Shown one piece after another: positions 1-13,847 of a stretch of DNA of 64,000 bases. The stretch covers positions 1,292,612 to 1,356,611 of the forward strand of contig CM021316.1 of NCBI GenBank assembly GCA_010645155.1. The letters run 5' to 3'. The position numbers and the translations under genes were made by a program. This stretch comes from Tigriopus japonicus. Lineage: Eukaryota; Arthropoda; Copepoda; Harpacticoida; Harpacticidae. The notes under the pieces were generated by a model. The model saw nothing but the letters and a program-made list of their open reading frames with translations. It was not told the origin of the DNA and did no database searches. Position 1 is the stretch's first letter, and each line of letters opens with the position of its first letter.

Positions 1-2784
1 AACTTGAGCTCCAAACGTCATCTCTAACTCATACCTCAATATCTGTCCAAGGAACCCTGGGGACAGCATTGATTAGTGTCTCTTAAAAAGCTCTTAGAGA
101 TGAAGCTCTACTACGCAAAATGCATCGCTCCAGAATCTCAGCCAGAGCTCCACAGAGAATAAGCTGGTGAACGTCCATCACAGGAAGCCGCATAAATCAT
201 CGACAAGGGCTCTCAAGTGATGATTTTGAGATGGCACCAAGAGGCGCAATCTCGCAGCCACCAATTCAACCGGTGCGGTACCATCTCCAGGTGCTAACGA
301 AGGAACACTGAGACACAGAAAGGGAAGTGGGAAGCCATTTAAAGGAATCGAAGAGGCTCTTCCAGATTGGCTTAACCACAAAAGCTCACACTCATTCAAA
401 AGAACATCACGCTCATGGCAAATGTTAGGTATGGAGGTAGGAGATCTACGAATGTTCACCTTCTTATGCCAGCAATTAATTAGCCCAATGAATGCCTTTG
501 CATGAAATAGTATTCAGTCAAACGTGGCTGTTGAACTTAATTGATATCATAATCGCATTTATCACATACTTCATGATTGTTCAGCAATGTTGGAGTAATC
601 TTTTTATCGTCAGAAAAACAATCGAACATGTTTACTTAAATTTTGATTGAAATTCGAGATGTTGTTGACCCTGGAGGAAATTCCTCGCCAAGAAGTGGAA
701 GACAATTTTGAAGCCACTCAAGACGACAGATGAGAAAGGCTTATTGGATGCAGCACATCTGTTTGAAGAAAAATTTGGTCATTAAAACCTCTTTGTCGAT
801 AGCTCTGGGCCAAACCGAAAAACTCGTGAAAGAAGAGGGGAAAAAACTCAAGCATCTGAGAAGGGAGAGAACAGACCGTTTTCACTACAAAAGTTATGCT
901 TTCCGAAAGTACGGGTTGGCTCCCAATTGCGCGTTTCTGAACAACATCAGACTCACATTAAAGGGCTGAGAGTTGTCCGAGCATTTGGCAACTGATTTGG
1001 TGTGGTCAGAAAATGAGATATGTGGAAAGGTCAAGATGAGGCTCGAAGATAAGCCTAGATAAAAATTGAGTATGGCCTTGAGTTTGAGTCTCTTCCAAAT
1101 ACACTTCCTTATCCATATTCATGGATAGCTTGTCGCTTTTTCCTCCCTCCATTGTCTAAGGTCTACGCGTACTTCTAATTCCAATAGAACGATGAATATT
1201 TCCGGGCTTTTTACGGTTAAACAGAAACTCGTTGGGTGAATGAACCCGAGTCTCATTGTTTATGAGTTGCCGCAAGGCCTGATTTCACGTAGGCCTTCCA
1301 AGAAATGCGAGCAATGGCTCAGACACACCCAAGGCAAAACGTGGAAATAACTTCAACGAGACAACAAAGGTGTCATTCTGAGAAAGACAAAAATTTATTG
1401 TCGATCTTTTTTTGACGGAACTATCGATAGGTCGTTCCTCTCAACCTTCTAGAGACAAACGGATTTCATGAGGGTGACCGTCAACCAATCTGGTTAATTA
1501 CCTTGATTGCAGAGCGTAATGAGACAGCGATTTTAACATTCTCCTCATGCTATCAAAGGCCACTTCCAGAGCTCTGGCTCATATTGTCCAGCTACCTTGG
1601 CTTCATTAATCATCTCAACGTCTAAGTGAATGATTGCCAAAGACATTCACCGGGCAAAAGAGGCCATGATTGTCAATCAAACGGGTTTTGAACGCTCTGT
1701 CAAAAGATCTTCCTTGTCATTCTCGTATGTCAATGTCTTGTCAAGAAGTCGATGCTTAAAGAAGCATGACATCTCCCTGCTCAAACGGGGATCACAACTT
1801 GGAACATTCGGAGACGAAACAATCTCAAAAAAATATCCAAGTGCAAGCAGACTACCTCAGGTAACGGGTGTCATCGATCAAAATGCAGTTACGCCAGGGG
1901 ATGTATCGAAATATGTCAAGTTCTCATGATCATGATAGTTCTTGAACTCAAGGCAGGTCGTTTCACTCTGCCTCTCTATCTGGGTGATAGCCCGGATAAA
2001 AACTTTAATTGATAATTTTGATTAATCAAGGCTCTCACGGTGTAAATAATGGACGCCAAGGTGACTGAAGAATCAATAACATCCCTCCATCATCTGCAAA
2101 CAATATCTCTCAAGCACCCAATGTGTACGTGAAATGACCTTCAAGCCTCTTCACCATTTTCATCTTGGTACTTTATCTTTCAAAACACTCGATCCAATCA
2201 TCCACATCTGCATTGCCTAACCTAAGTGTTTGCGCATTTTACAACATTTCCTTGGAATCATGAATGATTTAACGTACTTGATCAACCACTCTCTTCATTT
2301 GAAACCTGTACAGATAAAAGAATAGATGAGGAAACCGTACATTACACAGATTACCAAACAAAGACAAGAACTCGGCCAAAGATTAGTCAGATCAATCAAG
2401 TGGAAACATGTTCATTTTGACGACATGAACTTGGACCAACTTCACTATTGGGCCTTTACATTTGTACATTTCCATTCAAGATCGAAATCAAACCGTGCAA
2501 GCAGACTTCAATAATGTTTTCCTTCCTCTCTGAATTGGATGATACCAGATTCGTCCGTCAATGAGTAATAGGTTTTTCCAAGGATGATTGTCAATTTGTC
2601 AACCACAGCAGGGAATGACATTGTTAGTAAACTGCGGTTCGATTAAAAAATGGAAATAACAATGGCATCTCGTGTGTGTACATGTCTTTGACAATTATTT
2701 TATATCGCCAGTTTCGATTACAAACGAATGCTTTGTTTCCTCCTTCGACCTCCCCTTAGCATCGAAGGTCAAAGGTTTTCATCC
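1..2784. other. Intergenic, no gene recognised
   Basis: Only short open frames (under 100 codons) occur, with no family signature, no convincing splice-linked exons and no tRNA-like box A/box B pair. I see nothing that can be annotated as a gene. Confidence 0.5.
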
Positions 2785-2792
2785 ATGATTAT

Positions 2793-3661
2793 TAGGGCTG
2801 AATATTTTAGGTTAACTTTTTGGGCAAATTATGACATAATTAGGTTGCCAAAAATTACGTTTTAGGTTTTTTTTAGGTTGTATGGATAACACCTTTGCAG
2901 AGGCTATTCAGACCAAATATAGCCTTTTATTAATTGCTCTACAGCAGTTTACTTTTTACAAGAGTAAAAGCAATGGAGCAGAGACAGAGGCAGTGAAAAC
3001 TTAATTTGGCAGTGGTGGGAAAGTGGTAGAAATGGCAGTATAGAAAATTTTGTAGTAGAGAAATTTCTGAAGTGGCAGAATATGGCAAAAAGTGGAAGGG
3101 CAGGCAAAAAAATCGACCAAAAAACGATATCGAAAATTGTGGACCAAGAAAAGGAGATCAAAAAAATTTGACCTAAAAAACGAGATCTAAAATTTGAGCC
3201 CTAAAAAACGAGATGAAATGATTAAAAACGAGAAAAATTCGGCTCAAAGGTGACAGAATGTGGCGTTATGTGACTTCAAAAATGGCAGCGAGCACCTGTA
3301 ATTGGCAGTATTTCAAACAAATTTTGGCAATGTCTGCCTGAAACCACCTGGTAACGCTGATTTGGCATGTTGATGGGATGAAAATCATTGTGGCTCCCAC
3401 TCCTCTTCTCTCTTCCTTTGTTCTCGTGTTTTGTTCTTTTGAAGACACTGGGTTGAGGGACCTTATTGTGCAAATGACTTTAGGATAAGTAAAAAAAATA
3501 ATATCAGGTTGAAAACTTAGTTTTAGGTAAAAATTGCCCTAAAAAGGCGAGAAAAAAGTAAATTTTTGACTGAAAACTTAATTTTAGGTAAAAATTGCCC
3601 GAATTAGGCGTTTTAGGTTAAAACCTAAGTTTTTATGTAAAACCTAAAATATTCAGCCCTA
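2793..3661. mobile_element. hAT-type MITE, 869 bp
   Basis: The ends are perfect inverted repeats beginning TAGGGCTGAATATTTTAGG. The element is flanked by an exact 8-bp direct repeat ATGATTAT (2785-2792 and 3662-3669). An 8-bp target duplication with TAG-type ends fits the hAT superfamily. The interior is AT-rich, with repeated stretches such as TTTTAGGTAAAAATTGCCC, and has no transposase-like frame, so it is non-autonomous. The exact duplication suggests fairly recent insertion. Confidence 0.85.
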
Positions 3662-3669
3662 ATGATTAT

Positions 3670-6600
3670 TATTGCCCAAGATTTGATACTTCCGAGCTCG
3701 ACTCGAATTGGGATTCAAATCAACGAACACATAATCTCAATTAGATCTGGATGGCACACATAAACAAGCCATCATCGTCATCCGTGCTCACTGAAGTCAA
3801 GGTGCACTTCTCATCAGAATCACGGTATCAACAACAAGCTCCATTTCAGTCCAAGCAATGAGCATTCAACTCTCAGACTTGGCATGGTTTCCAACTCCAT
3901 TCCAACGCTATTACTCACTTTCAAACAAGATTATGCAGGCCACACATACACACCTGCCAAGGTTCAAGCACAATCAACGAGATCAATTGGCATTGTGGAA
4001 ACAAGTGCGTACTTGTGCCATCAGAGAGAGATCAGTTGGTGGGCGGTGGGAAATGGGGATCATGAATTTAGTAGACCCTCATCTACATGATTCACCTTGT
4101 TAAGTCAATTATAGGTTTGGTAGTACAAGGGGGTCCCATAAGCGCTGTCATGACGTATCTGATTCAACATTCAACCCACGGTCGAAATTTTCCATTCACA
4201 TGGGGAATGCGAAGCTCGACGACCTTCGCTCGATTGATCCATTGAATTTGCAAATCTGACGACGACTACGATGATGACCATTGCATTATCCATCCCAAGA
4301 TAAGACAATGGGAGGATAACCTTGTCATTGGTGAATGGAGTCCACTTAACCACACTGATGTCCTACGCAATTTCTTGATGAAGAGCTTGAGTAAATTTGC
4401 GTCAAAAGAAGTCAAACACCTTCCATGGAAAAAAGAGGCAATTTGCAAGTAGAACAATCCAGCTCAAAGTGACTTGTCCACGGTCAAATGTGTGGGAGGC
4501 CTGTGGTTCTTCTAATCTCTTTGAATGGTCAGGGATCCTCGACGATCCTGGACGCTCAGTGCAACCACAGTTAAGATCATTAGAAGTGACCCTGAAGCCT
4601 CTAGGAGGCCAGGAAATGCTACTTTGACCACCATTCTGCAGCAGATGAAGATAAGATAAGGCTCAAGTTCAAGAACAAATCTTCATCTTTCTCTTTCTTC
4701 CATTACAACCATTGTCCAAGGTGTGAAAAAGAGAGGCCTAGACGACACATCTGGTTGAATGAGATGCGATCATTCAATACGGGAGGTCAGTTCAAAACCA
4801 CCCCTATCTAACTTTAACACTCCACCCAACCAACCAACCACCCTCATTCAATTGGGGTGTATACGTGTAAGTGGAAACCCAGACCCAATCCACATCTGCC
4901 CAATGACACCGCACATGTCTATTGACTTGATTTAATGGCCGGCTAAATCTCATGCTCGCTCGTGAGTGCATGAATTGAACCTTGAGCGTACAACCAACTT
5001 CCTTTTTGGCCGGGGCTCAGAATAGATCAACAGACATATTCCGGCCATAGATCGACCATTGTTGGATAGATGGGGGATTCACTGAGTATTGGGGGATTAG
5101 AATCTAGGTCTATGAATGCATCGATCGCTCTTGGATAAGGAAAGAACGAGCGACAAATCGTGTTCACGTCGAGTTTAAAAAACCGACGCAGATTCATTTG
5201 GCAAGCACAATTGACCCTTCAGGGCCAGAAATGTCATGGCATTGACCCCGAATTGCGCTTGGTAATAGTGCAATTAAAACATTACATAGGCCGTGAGGAA
5301 GTGAAGGCCCATTGCTTACCTTCTTTCGAGGCTGGACGAGAATTGACGGGAGGTCGTTTCGACACTTTGGGCACGCCTGAAAAACAACAGCAAAAACACG
5401 ATGTCAACGCTATTCTGAATGGCAATGAAGATTGACCACTATTAAAACTGGCTCGAAAATGCCACCCAAGTTCTATCCAAGGCATATAACCACCATGTTT
5501 GAGATGTGGGCTCCAATTTTATTGACAGTTCGTATTTGCCACTCGCACTCTAAAGACCCTTCCTCAAGAACAGTACGAATACGTATGGGAATAGAATCGA
5601 CAAGGACACTCAAGGACAGATTTCGGGCAGTGCTCATAATATTCATCATTAGAGGCCGAACAAACGTAGGAATCAAATAGGTTTTCAAATGTTTTCATCG
5701 TTCTTCTCGCAAATTTAGGTTTTTACTACATATTTTTTCAATCCATATGGATAATGAAGGGGCGTAAAAAATGTATCAAAACTCTTGCCTTTTGCGTTCT
5801 TAGCTTCTGTTTTGAGAAATCGCTCGTGTAACATATTGTACTTAACAAGCTGATGGTTAAGTGAATTTCGATGGCATCAGTGAGTAAAATTAAAGTGTTG
5901 ACATGAGTGTTGAAGAGTAAGATCCGTATACAATGCTTGGATATGTGTAATAAGTTGTAAATGAACTATAGAGACAAAAACGCAGCTTTAGCCTCATCAT
6001 TTACAAAGTAGTTGAACATTAGGGGTGTTCGTTTGGGTAAAGAGGAGTATACTCATGTCGTGCTTCGAGTTGACAGTGCTAACTAACTTTTTTGACCATA
6101 ATTTGTCACTTACTTTTCGAAGAGTTTGGTTGAGGTAAGCTGTTTGACTAATATGGCAACACTTCGTTAAAATCCAACGCAAAATACAAGTAGATCATCA
6201 TTCATTTCTCTTTCTGTGTCCAGGTTCATGGGCCTTGTTTCCTTCCGAAAGTATACCCAATTAATGTGCAACGGCTCTAATCAGCGAAAGCCTACTTCAA
6301 TATTCGCATACAATCCTTTACATAATGCTCAAATTGGGTTTAATTTTCAGGATAAATATACAGAGCAAGTGCATGGCCGATGTGTGTACTTAAACTGTAC
6401 TTTTTAATGTTCTCAACAGTTCACCTACAAGAAAGAACTGCACATTCGCCCTTTAAGAACATACCTAAGACGTTATTCCTAGAACTTGCAGAGCTAAAAA
6501 AAACGCTAAATTTTAATATTTTTCTTTCTATTCCTGGTAGTTTTTAAAAGATAATACAAACTTGATTATAAGCATATACTACGAGTATGATAAAACTAAA

Positions 6601-9117
6601 GAAGACAAGTTAAAAAAGGTTTGATAAAGAATATCACACTTGGATTTGAGCAAGAATTCTTTCTTTCAACAACTTAAGCAAATTCTTTTTCGGTCTCTTG
6701 CTACCATATTGCAACTCCTTTCATCCGCCAACAAACGTGACTCTTGGCCCGAATGAAGGACATAAGGAAGCCAGAAGTCACACATTTTAGTCAATTATTA
6801 ATTCTTAATCCCTGCACAAATGGATGTCGGATCTATGGAAATGCAGAACAACTCGACAAGGTCTCAAAAACGTGGGAGACTACACCAAGGTTTGATCCGG
6901 AAATTCCCGTCCCAACTGATCTGTATTTTCGAATCACATGCCAAGTCACTCTCAAGTCAACGATCGATGGATCAATCAATCTATCAAAGTGGCTTGATTT
7001 GGAAGACTAGCGATAAAGTGAGTGTGCCCAAATATGGAGATGGGAAGAGCCCACAAAAAGCTTGAAAACATTCAGCAGTATACAAGACGAGGAACAAAAA
7101 CTGTCCAAGAGGAACTAACAAGAAACACTTCATGATCAAGTCATTTAATCAGCAAAAACGTCGATGCGCGAAAGAGTCGACAGTTGGCATTCAAATCACC
7201 GAGAAGGCAATTCTCACCCTCTCTTCAAATTTCAAGGATAGATCTTGCCGGATTTTTTTTTTCAGTCAATCTGACCAAAATAAGCGACAATCCCTCCCAC
7301 AACAAATTCACAAAAAAGTCAAGATGAATTCAAACACATCCGATTGTCGACAACGCAAAATGCTAACCCGGTCAGAATGACAAAATTTCCAAATTTGGAT
7401 TTCGGAGGATGGATAAACGCGATAAGATACTGATTGGATAAGCAATCCAAAAGATGGGATAAGAATAGGAATGCATGTGGGCACAAAAAGATTTCCAAGT
7501 TTCGAAGGCATGACGTTTTGGCTAATTGCTCTAAAATTTGATGGCCAAAAATTAGCTTTTTTGTTGGACCTCCAAGATTTGTGAATGCAGTTATTCCTCG
7601 CTTTTAATTTCCTTGTGGTTTGGAAAGATGCCTTCGAGTTAAAGGGATAATTTGAGGCAAAGAAGTCACTTCATTAAAAGAAGACAATAAAACTCGACAA
7701 AATCTTATTCACAATATCCATGAAATATAATTTGTACCTTCTCGAGTTGCAAAAACGCCATGAAATTTATTATCTACCTTCAAATATGTATTGATAAGTG
7801 CAAAACACCGGAAATATTGCTTTTCAAAATTATCTTCTTTTTGCCTTGCCCTAATTATTCCAGATTATTCACTTTCGGTTTTGGAAAGCTGAAACATAAC
7901 CGAAACCGAAAGTTCGGCCTCAGGGAGCTTTTGGTCCTTCACAAATAAAAATAAGTATCTAGCCCTTAGTTCCGACAAATTGATCTTTTTGTGTACGGCA
8001 ACGCCCACCAAGGTTTTAACAACATGATCTAATGGCCCTAACATTAAAACACGTCGGCAATCAGCTCAAAGGCCGTCATTCAACATATCAACTACTTGCC
8101 GACATTTAGGAGTACTTCATTACACTTTAAAATCCCACCGTAAGGATGCTGGGAATTCAAGTGGGTCATTTTATTGCAATGGTCTGATCTTGTTATAGTG
8201 ATAATGAGACAAAAGAGTTTGCCATTTAGTGCTCTAATGAGGATTCGTCACGACTTGTCGATCTCCAAGCAAGAAACGAGCCACAAGCACCAATTCCTCT
8301 AACCGACTTCTCTCTCTACACGGAAATCTGCAATAGAGGTCAGGTAGTACGTTTTTTCTCTAAACCTTTGCCAATGCATTTTTGAAAAGGAGTCCGTGGT
8401 TCATTGAAAATTGCCGTGAAATGTCTTGCAAGGGGGTTTTGATGGGTGGCGGTAGAAATTGTTGATGTTGACAGAAACTTTCATTTGTACTCCAGCAACC
8501 AAGCAAATGTGACTTCCCCTTCTGGATTAAGGTTTGCCAATCCAAAGATCACAGTCTAGTTCTCAATTACCCTTCTACGAAGTATGGCCAATACTTAATT
8601 CATGGGCTGGACCCCCAAAACGTCCTTGATTAGTTCGCCTGACTGTATGCAAAACTTTTATGTGCTGTGGAGTCGTTCTCGTAAATTGTAACACGGCATG
8701 GCTCGCATAAATTCTAAAACACGTGGGTTGTAGTCCTTAAAGACCGTGTCCTAATGCAAATAGATCTCAGTCCAACTTGGTTTTGTCTCGAGTTTCAAAA
8801 ATCTCGGAACACATTTGGTCTCTTGTCCGAATCGAATCGTGCTCAGAACTTTCGACATCACTTTCCCTTAACGATACAAAGTCATGCATTGAAGGATTCA
8901 AGTGGCGTTCTCGGCTAACTGAATTGGATTGGCTGCATGGAGGGAAGCCCAATTTCTGGTGGTTCTGGTTAGACCATTGGTTGATGGATCACAAGGTGGC
9001 AAGGCTACTTGGAAACCACCACGAACTTGGATATCTTCGTGACGTGTCTATTAATCTCAAATGCTTCTGCACAGGACACGAAACCTTGGACGTTCATAAT
9101 TCTGGTTGTTTTGCGAT
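3670..9117. other. Intergenic, no gene recognised
   Basis: Contains only short frames without recognisable domains. A small fragment near 7868-7918 with CCGAAACCGAAAG and its complement resembles the interior of the 20992-21287 element. The 131-codon frame at 8777-9172 (+) runs into the inverted-repeat element at 9118 and resembles nothing I know, so it is not called as a gene. Confidence 0.45.
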
Positions 9118-9360
9118 TAGTGATGGACTAAAAGCCAAAATTTCGCCTTCGGAGGCAAAACCGAGACCATAAATGAATATACTTTTTCGGGAAATTGGGA
9201 GAGTTTTAAGTCCGAAACAACTGAACGACGATATCAACTAATTTATAATTTTATTACTAGTTTCTTCTAAAGTAAAAGTTAACGTGAAAATTGAGTAATT
9301 ACTCAATTTTTATGCTAATGCGCAGCAAGTTTCGGTTTGCGCTATTTAGGTCCATCACTA
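9118..9360. mobile_element. Short inverted-repeat element (TAGTGATGGAC ends), 243 bp
   Basis: Starts TAGTGATGGAC and ends GTCCATCACTA, the exact inverse. The interior carries CGAAA/TTTCG-rich sequence near both ends and a perfect 24-bp palindrome at 9287-9310 centred on GAGTAATTACTC. The same termini occur on the element at 20992-21287, so this is a family. TAGTGATGG ends are typical of hAT-like MITEs, but the 8 bp on either side do not match, so the target duplication is lost or the class is different. Confidence 0.6.
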
Positions 9361-11074
9361 CATGTTTTTTTTGATAATAACACCAAAATAATGACACTTA
9401 AATAGAATTTCAAAACAAATTATTCACATGCACATGGTCCTTTTTTGTCGTCAAAGAAAAAAAGTTTGCCTTTACAAGATACCCAAAGAAATCTTGTCAA
9501 CCCGTGATTCTGAAAAGACTCCCACTGAAAGTTTCCAGCTAGGTTTTCTCATCAAGACGCCCACTTATTCAGGAAATATTATGCCGAATCACGGTAATTA
9601 AACATCCAAGCAACAAAAACTCACGTTCAATTTGCTCAGGGTTGCTATTTGCTTTCATTTTTAGTTTGCAAATGTTTACTCCCATGTTCCTGTATTATTT
9701 GACACAAATTATCATTCCAAAAAAAACAACCTTTTTTTATCTTACTAAAATTTATTAGTAAAAGTGCCTCTCGTTCTAGCTTAGAAAGAGAACCTTTCTC
9801 TTCCAATGATTTCGATTCTCGTCATTTATCATCGGTTTTCACACAAAGATAACTCTGATTGCATTTGAAAAGACAAGAATTAAGAAAGTAGCCGTAATTT
9901 TCAAGTAACCAATGATTTCATACCACTCATCATCACATTTTCATCCAACGATTTCGATCAACCCGAACCAATCGTGGACGACATTGACAAAACGGTTCAC
10001 AGATCTGAACAAACTACCAAATAGCCAATTCCCCGCAGGACATAAAACTTAAGCTTGTGACCCTGCCCAAAAGAACAGAAAATGACGAGTGTTGCTCGAT
10101 CTATTAGTCATTTGATGGATCTTTCCGACAAACGGACCTTTTTGGAACCTGTTTCACCTACATTTGGTCAGATATCCCTGGTCTAGCGTTCTGTTGCGTG
10201 CCAAACAACAATTAGGAGACTTAATTCATTTTAGATAAAGAACCACAATTGGCACTGATGACACTTTCAAGGACCAGAATCTATCGCCTTTATGTATCAT
10301 ATTCTCATCGTGGACGTCCTCAAAGCGTCGTTGATTGCCAAGTCCTAAAAAACACTCCGCTCATCTCCTTGCATTTAAGTGCATGCACCTTCTCATCTCG
10401 CTCAAGGGTTACTTTTCAGCACACCATCTGATGTCAAGCTATTCTGGTCAGAGATTGAAAGAAGAGAAAAAAATGATGCATGGCCATTAAACCAGGTCTT
10501 GGAGGGACTACTCCATCATGTCATTGGTGTAACAACCAAATCACCAGACCTTCTCTGCGTTATATATTGTAGAAATATTTTTACTACCACAAGTGTCGAC
10601 TTCTTAGCTTTCAGAGGCAAATTACTAGAATCAAATCCTTCTGGATTCGTCAACAAACAGATGCAAGATGAGTAACGGTGAAGATTCTTGTAATTTTGCA
10701 CGAACATTACTTTGCTCAAAGTTGTTCTCAGAACAATGATTGAATGAGGTCAAAGTACATTCATATCGCCTCAAGAACCAATCAATGACTCAGAAGCCAT
10801 TCTGAGGCGGCGGGGTCGATAAATAAGATTCATTTACAAAGGAAAAGACGCCATGAATGCGGGTTTGAGACTCATAGTAAATCTAGGGCCGATCACATGA
10901 GCATTGTGGAACAAATGAGCTGTCAAATAGGGCTGAATTAATAATCTCCGCAACATCTATCCATCCTATCCAGCATTCAACGCATCTCAAAAGAGTCCAG
11001 CTTATCTCCGGCTCGATCTCTCATTTCTTAGAATTGGCACATTCCTCATCTGGCTCTTCTTGAGGATCGCCATT
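9361..11074. other. Intergenic, no gene recognised
   Basis: Short frames only. The right part probably includes the 3' UTR of the CAP-Gly gene, which ends at 11075 on the minus strand. No other structure noted. Confidence 0.45.
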
Positions 11075-13847
11075 TCAAGTATGGCAATTTTCAATAGGCG
11101 ACTCCTCCTTACCTTGGGTCGTAGATTTCTTAGAATCTTGAGCAGATCCTGATGAGGCTATTTTAGTATTTTTCGGATTGGTTCGATGGGTTGCTTGAGC
11201 CTCACTTCGATTCGAGATCTCGCTCAAAACCGAATTAGATCGCAACACATCACTAGAGGATGTTGTTCTCTTCGAAGCATTTGAAGTCACTGAAGTTGTG
11301 GAGTAAACTGAGGATTTAGAATTGGACCTGGATCGAACACTAACCGTTTCATCAAACTCTGACGCCTTCTTGTCCGAGTTTTCGTCGTTTCTGAAACAAA
11401 AGAAAACATTAGTAAACCTTCATGATGAAAACGTAGGTTGCGTGAATTTATATGATTTCAAAGAACTTTTTTTCTATTTTAAGAAGCCCTTACCTAGCCA
11501 AGCTTCGATTACTGCCAAGGTTCGATCGATTTCGAGCCATAGGAGGAGGTTTGAACCCCTCGAAAACCTTGCTTTTGACCTCTTTCGTTTTCTTCACTTG
11601 ACCCATGGTTTGCTTCTGACTTTCAGCGATATTCTTCATGATTTCATCCCATCTTCCGGCCTTTTTCTCTTTTTTCTTTTTGAAATTCTCAGCGGCCACT
11701 TCTTTGTTTGTTTCCAGCATCGCCTTCAATTTTGAAGGGACGTTCGTATTGGGCATGATGCGTTCCTTGGTCAGCATTTCACTTCGTTTTGTAGCTAAAC
11801 CTTTTTCGGTCGAACGATTACGTTTAAGAGCTGGCTTCTCTACGCCTAAATGTCCGTTTTCCGAATGCTTTCGCTTCGTCTTGGGTGGAATTTCTGGGGT
11901 TGGCTCAATTTCGGGATTTTCCGGCGGTTCGATCGTGATATCAGCCAATTTCAAGGTGATGTCAAGGTCGGTGGAAGGGGTCTCCTCTCGCTCAGATATC
12001 GGGGATATCTTTTGCTCGTAGACCTTGTTGGATAAAGACTCAGATACACTTGTTTCCATATCTGAATGCAGGTCTTGACTTGTCGCCATTGAAATCATAC
12101 TCGATGGCATGCTTCCTAATCCGGTATCGATCGAGTCCGTCTTGCTAGAGGTCATGCAATCCGCATCTAAAACTCTGTTGAAGGCCCTTGGACATTCTAA
12201 AGTCTTCACTTCTAGAGTTGGCAGGGATTTGGTAGTGTCGAAAATGTCCTTTGGACAGATGCTCAGGGTCTCATTGTTGTTGTGAAAGGTCTTGTTTGAG
12301 TGATCTTTGGCATAAGTTGAATCCGGATCAGCTTGAGGGCCATCAAAGTCGTCGGGGATCTCGATATTTTCAATGAGTAAGGTGTCTTTCGATGGCAAAA
12401 CCATGGTCTCATCAGAGGATTCAATGATGGTGGTTTCGTTGGCGAGCTGGATGATAGTTTCGTTTCCGGGCACAACCATGGTCTTGCTAGCTTCCTGGAC
12501 TACTGTTTCATTGCAAGGTTGAACGATAGTTTCATTGCCAGGTTGAATAGTGGTTTTATTTGAAACTTTGATTGTCGTCATTTCTCCTTTGTCTTCTAGT
12601 AGCGACAAAGCAGACATCTCAAGCTGTTGAGCCTTCTCTCGTTTTTGGCGGCAAGATTTAAGGAGCTGTTCAGTACGGGCAAACAACAAGTCGCATTCGT
12701 TGTCGTAACCCTTCAGTTTTCGTTCCACGGGGAGATTTTGGTTGAAGGTTGAATGGGCTATGGCAGGGCTTGGATGTTCGTTATCATCAATGGTGATGGA
12801 TTCGATGGCTTTGAGTTTCTCCGAATCCAAGGAAAACGTTTTGATGGGCGACAATGAAAGACGGGGAGAGAAAATCTCACTTTTCTCGTGCGGAGTCGAC
12901 ATCGAGACGTCCTGGAAAGCCTTTCCCAACGTTTGAGAAGTTATCGCTAGCTCTTCAGGAGATCGAGGATGCTCCCAAGCGAAATTGGAGCAGATACTCG
13001 TTGACAAAGAAGGTAATCCTTGCATTTCCGTGGGACTCAAGATCCCCAAACTCTCATCCATTTCGGGCGAGTTCCTCCGGCCTTTTCCAAGGCTTCCTGA
13101 GCTGCTGGCCCTCCTTTGAATGGTCTTTTGGTGATCTTGAAAATGGTGGGTTGGATTTTTGGGTGGCCCTTGGGTTTTATTGGCTCGCTTGGGACTGCCA
13201 GTCTTGAGTGAGTAGGTAGAATCCAAAACTTTTGGAGAACCTTGAAGTTGTCCAACCTTTTTACGGCCTGAGGCCGGAGCCGTTGTCGGTCGTTTCTTGG
13301 AATGAGACTCCATTGATAGACTGTTCTGTCCTTCAACTGAGGACCTCTTGGACCTCTCTTCGTCGTCAATGGTAAACGTGTTCTGGCGTTTGAGAGTGTT
13401 TAAGGTTGCGAGTCCTTCCTCAGATTTTTCCGCTTGAGACTCCAAGGCCACTTTGTGCAAGGGCGCGAAAACGCCCCTGTCGTAATCGCATTCGAAATAT
13501 TGTACTCCGTGGACTTGTCCGTTGTGCTTGCCTTCGGGTTCGTCCAGTTGAACACCACACCAGATACCCTCTTGGAAATGGGTTCTCCCGAAATATTTGA
13601 GGACCCCTTTTTTGACGCCTGCAATCACCACCCGTTTGTGCAAATCGTGTTGGGTAACATGGGTCAAAAGAAGATGATTGGCGACCAACGTACTTTCGGT
13701 GGAATCCGTGAGGCACCTTGGAATGCAAGTCCCAATGATTCCGTTCGGTGACTTGGCCCGATGAGCCGGAGACTGAGGTGGGGATGGGGTTTGGAGTGCG
13801 GATCGCCTCCGCTCAACAATCTGTAAGATCAAAGTATGAATGAGCAT
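11075..13847 (-). CDS. CAP-Gly domain protein, probable microtubule-binding (5' end uncertain)
   Basis: Two exons: 13847-11494 and 11390-11075, joined across a GTAAGG donor and CAG acceptor with phase preserved, giving about 889 residues. Residues about 70-135 are a CAP-Gly domain: conserved Gly and aromatic residues, WCGVQLDEPEGKHNGQV with GKHNG at about 107-111 in place of the usual GKNDG, then the YF..C....G.F.P segment. CAP-Gly domains bind EEY/F tails of tubulin and EB proteins, so a cytoskeletal role is likely. The rest is low-complexity, Ser/Lys-rich and probably disordered, with a degenerate repeat (about 425-494) and a basic C-terminus rich in KKKKEKK and Ser/Arg. The ATG at 13847 may not be the true start: TTACAG at 13821-13826 looks like an acceptor, so coding could begin at 13820 with an upstream exon I could not fix. 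I cannot name the subfamily; CLIP-like is the closest description. Confidence 0.8.
12365..12572 (-). repeat. Degenerate 8-9-residue coding repeat (NET-I/V type)
   Basis: Within the CAP-Gly protein, about eight consecutive units follow the pattern (P)xNET(I/V)(I/V)Q: examples are PGNETIVQ, PCNETVVQ, PGNETIIQ and LANETTII. At DNA level the motif GTTTCATTG-like recurs at about 24-27-bp spacing. It looks like an internal expansion of a short coding unit; its function is unknown. Confidence 0.75.

Noticed and set aside
8777..9172. 131-codon plus-strand frame
   Set aside because: Its C-terminal end is made of the 9118-9360 element and the rest resembles no known protein.
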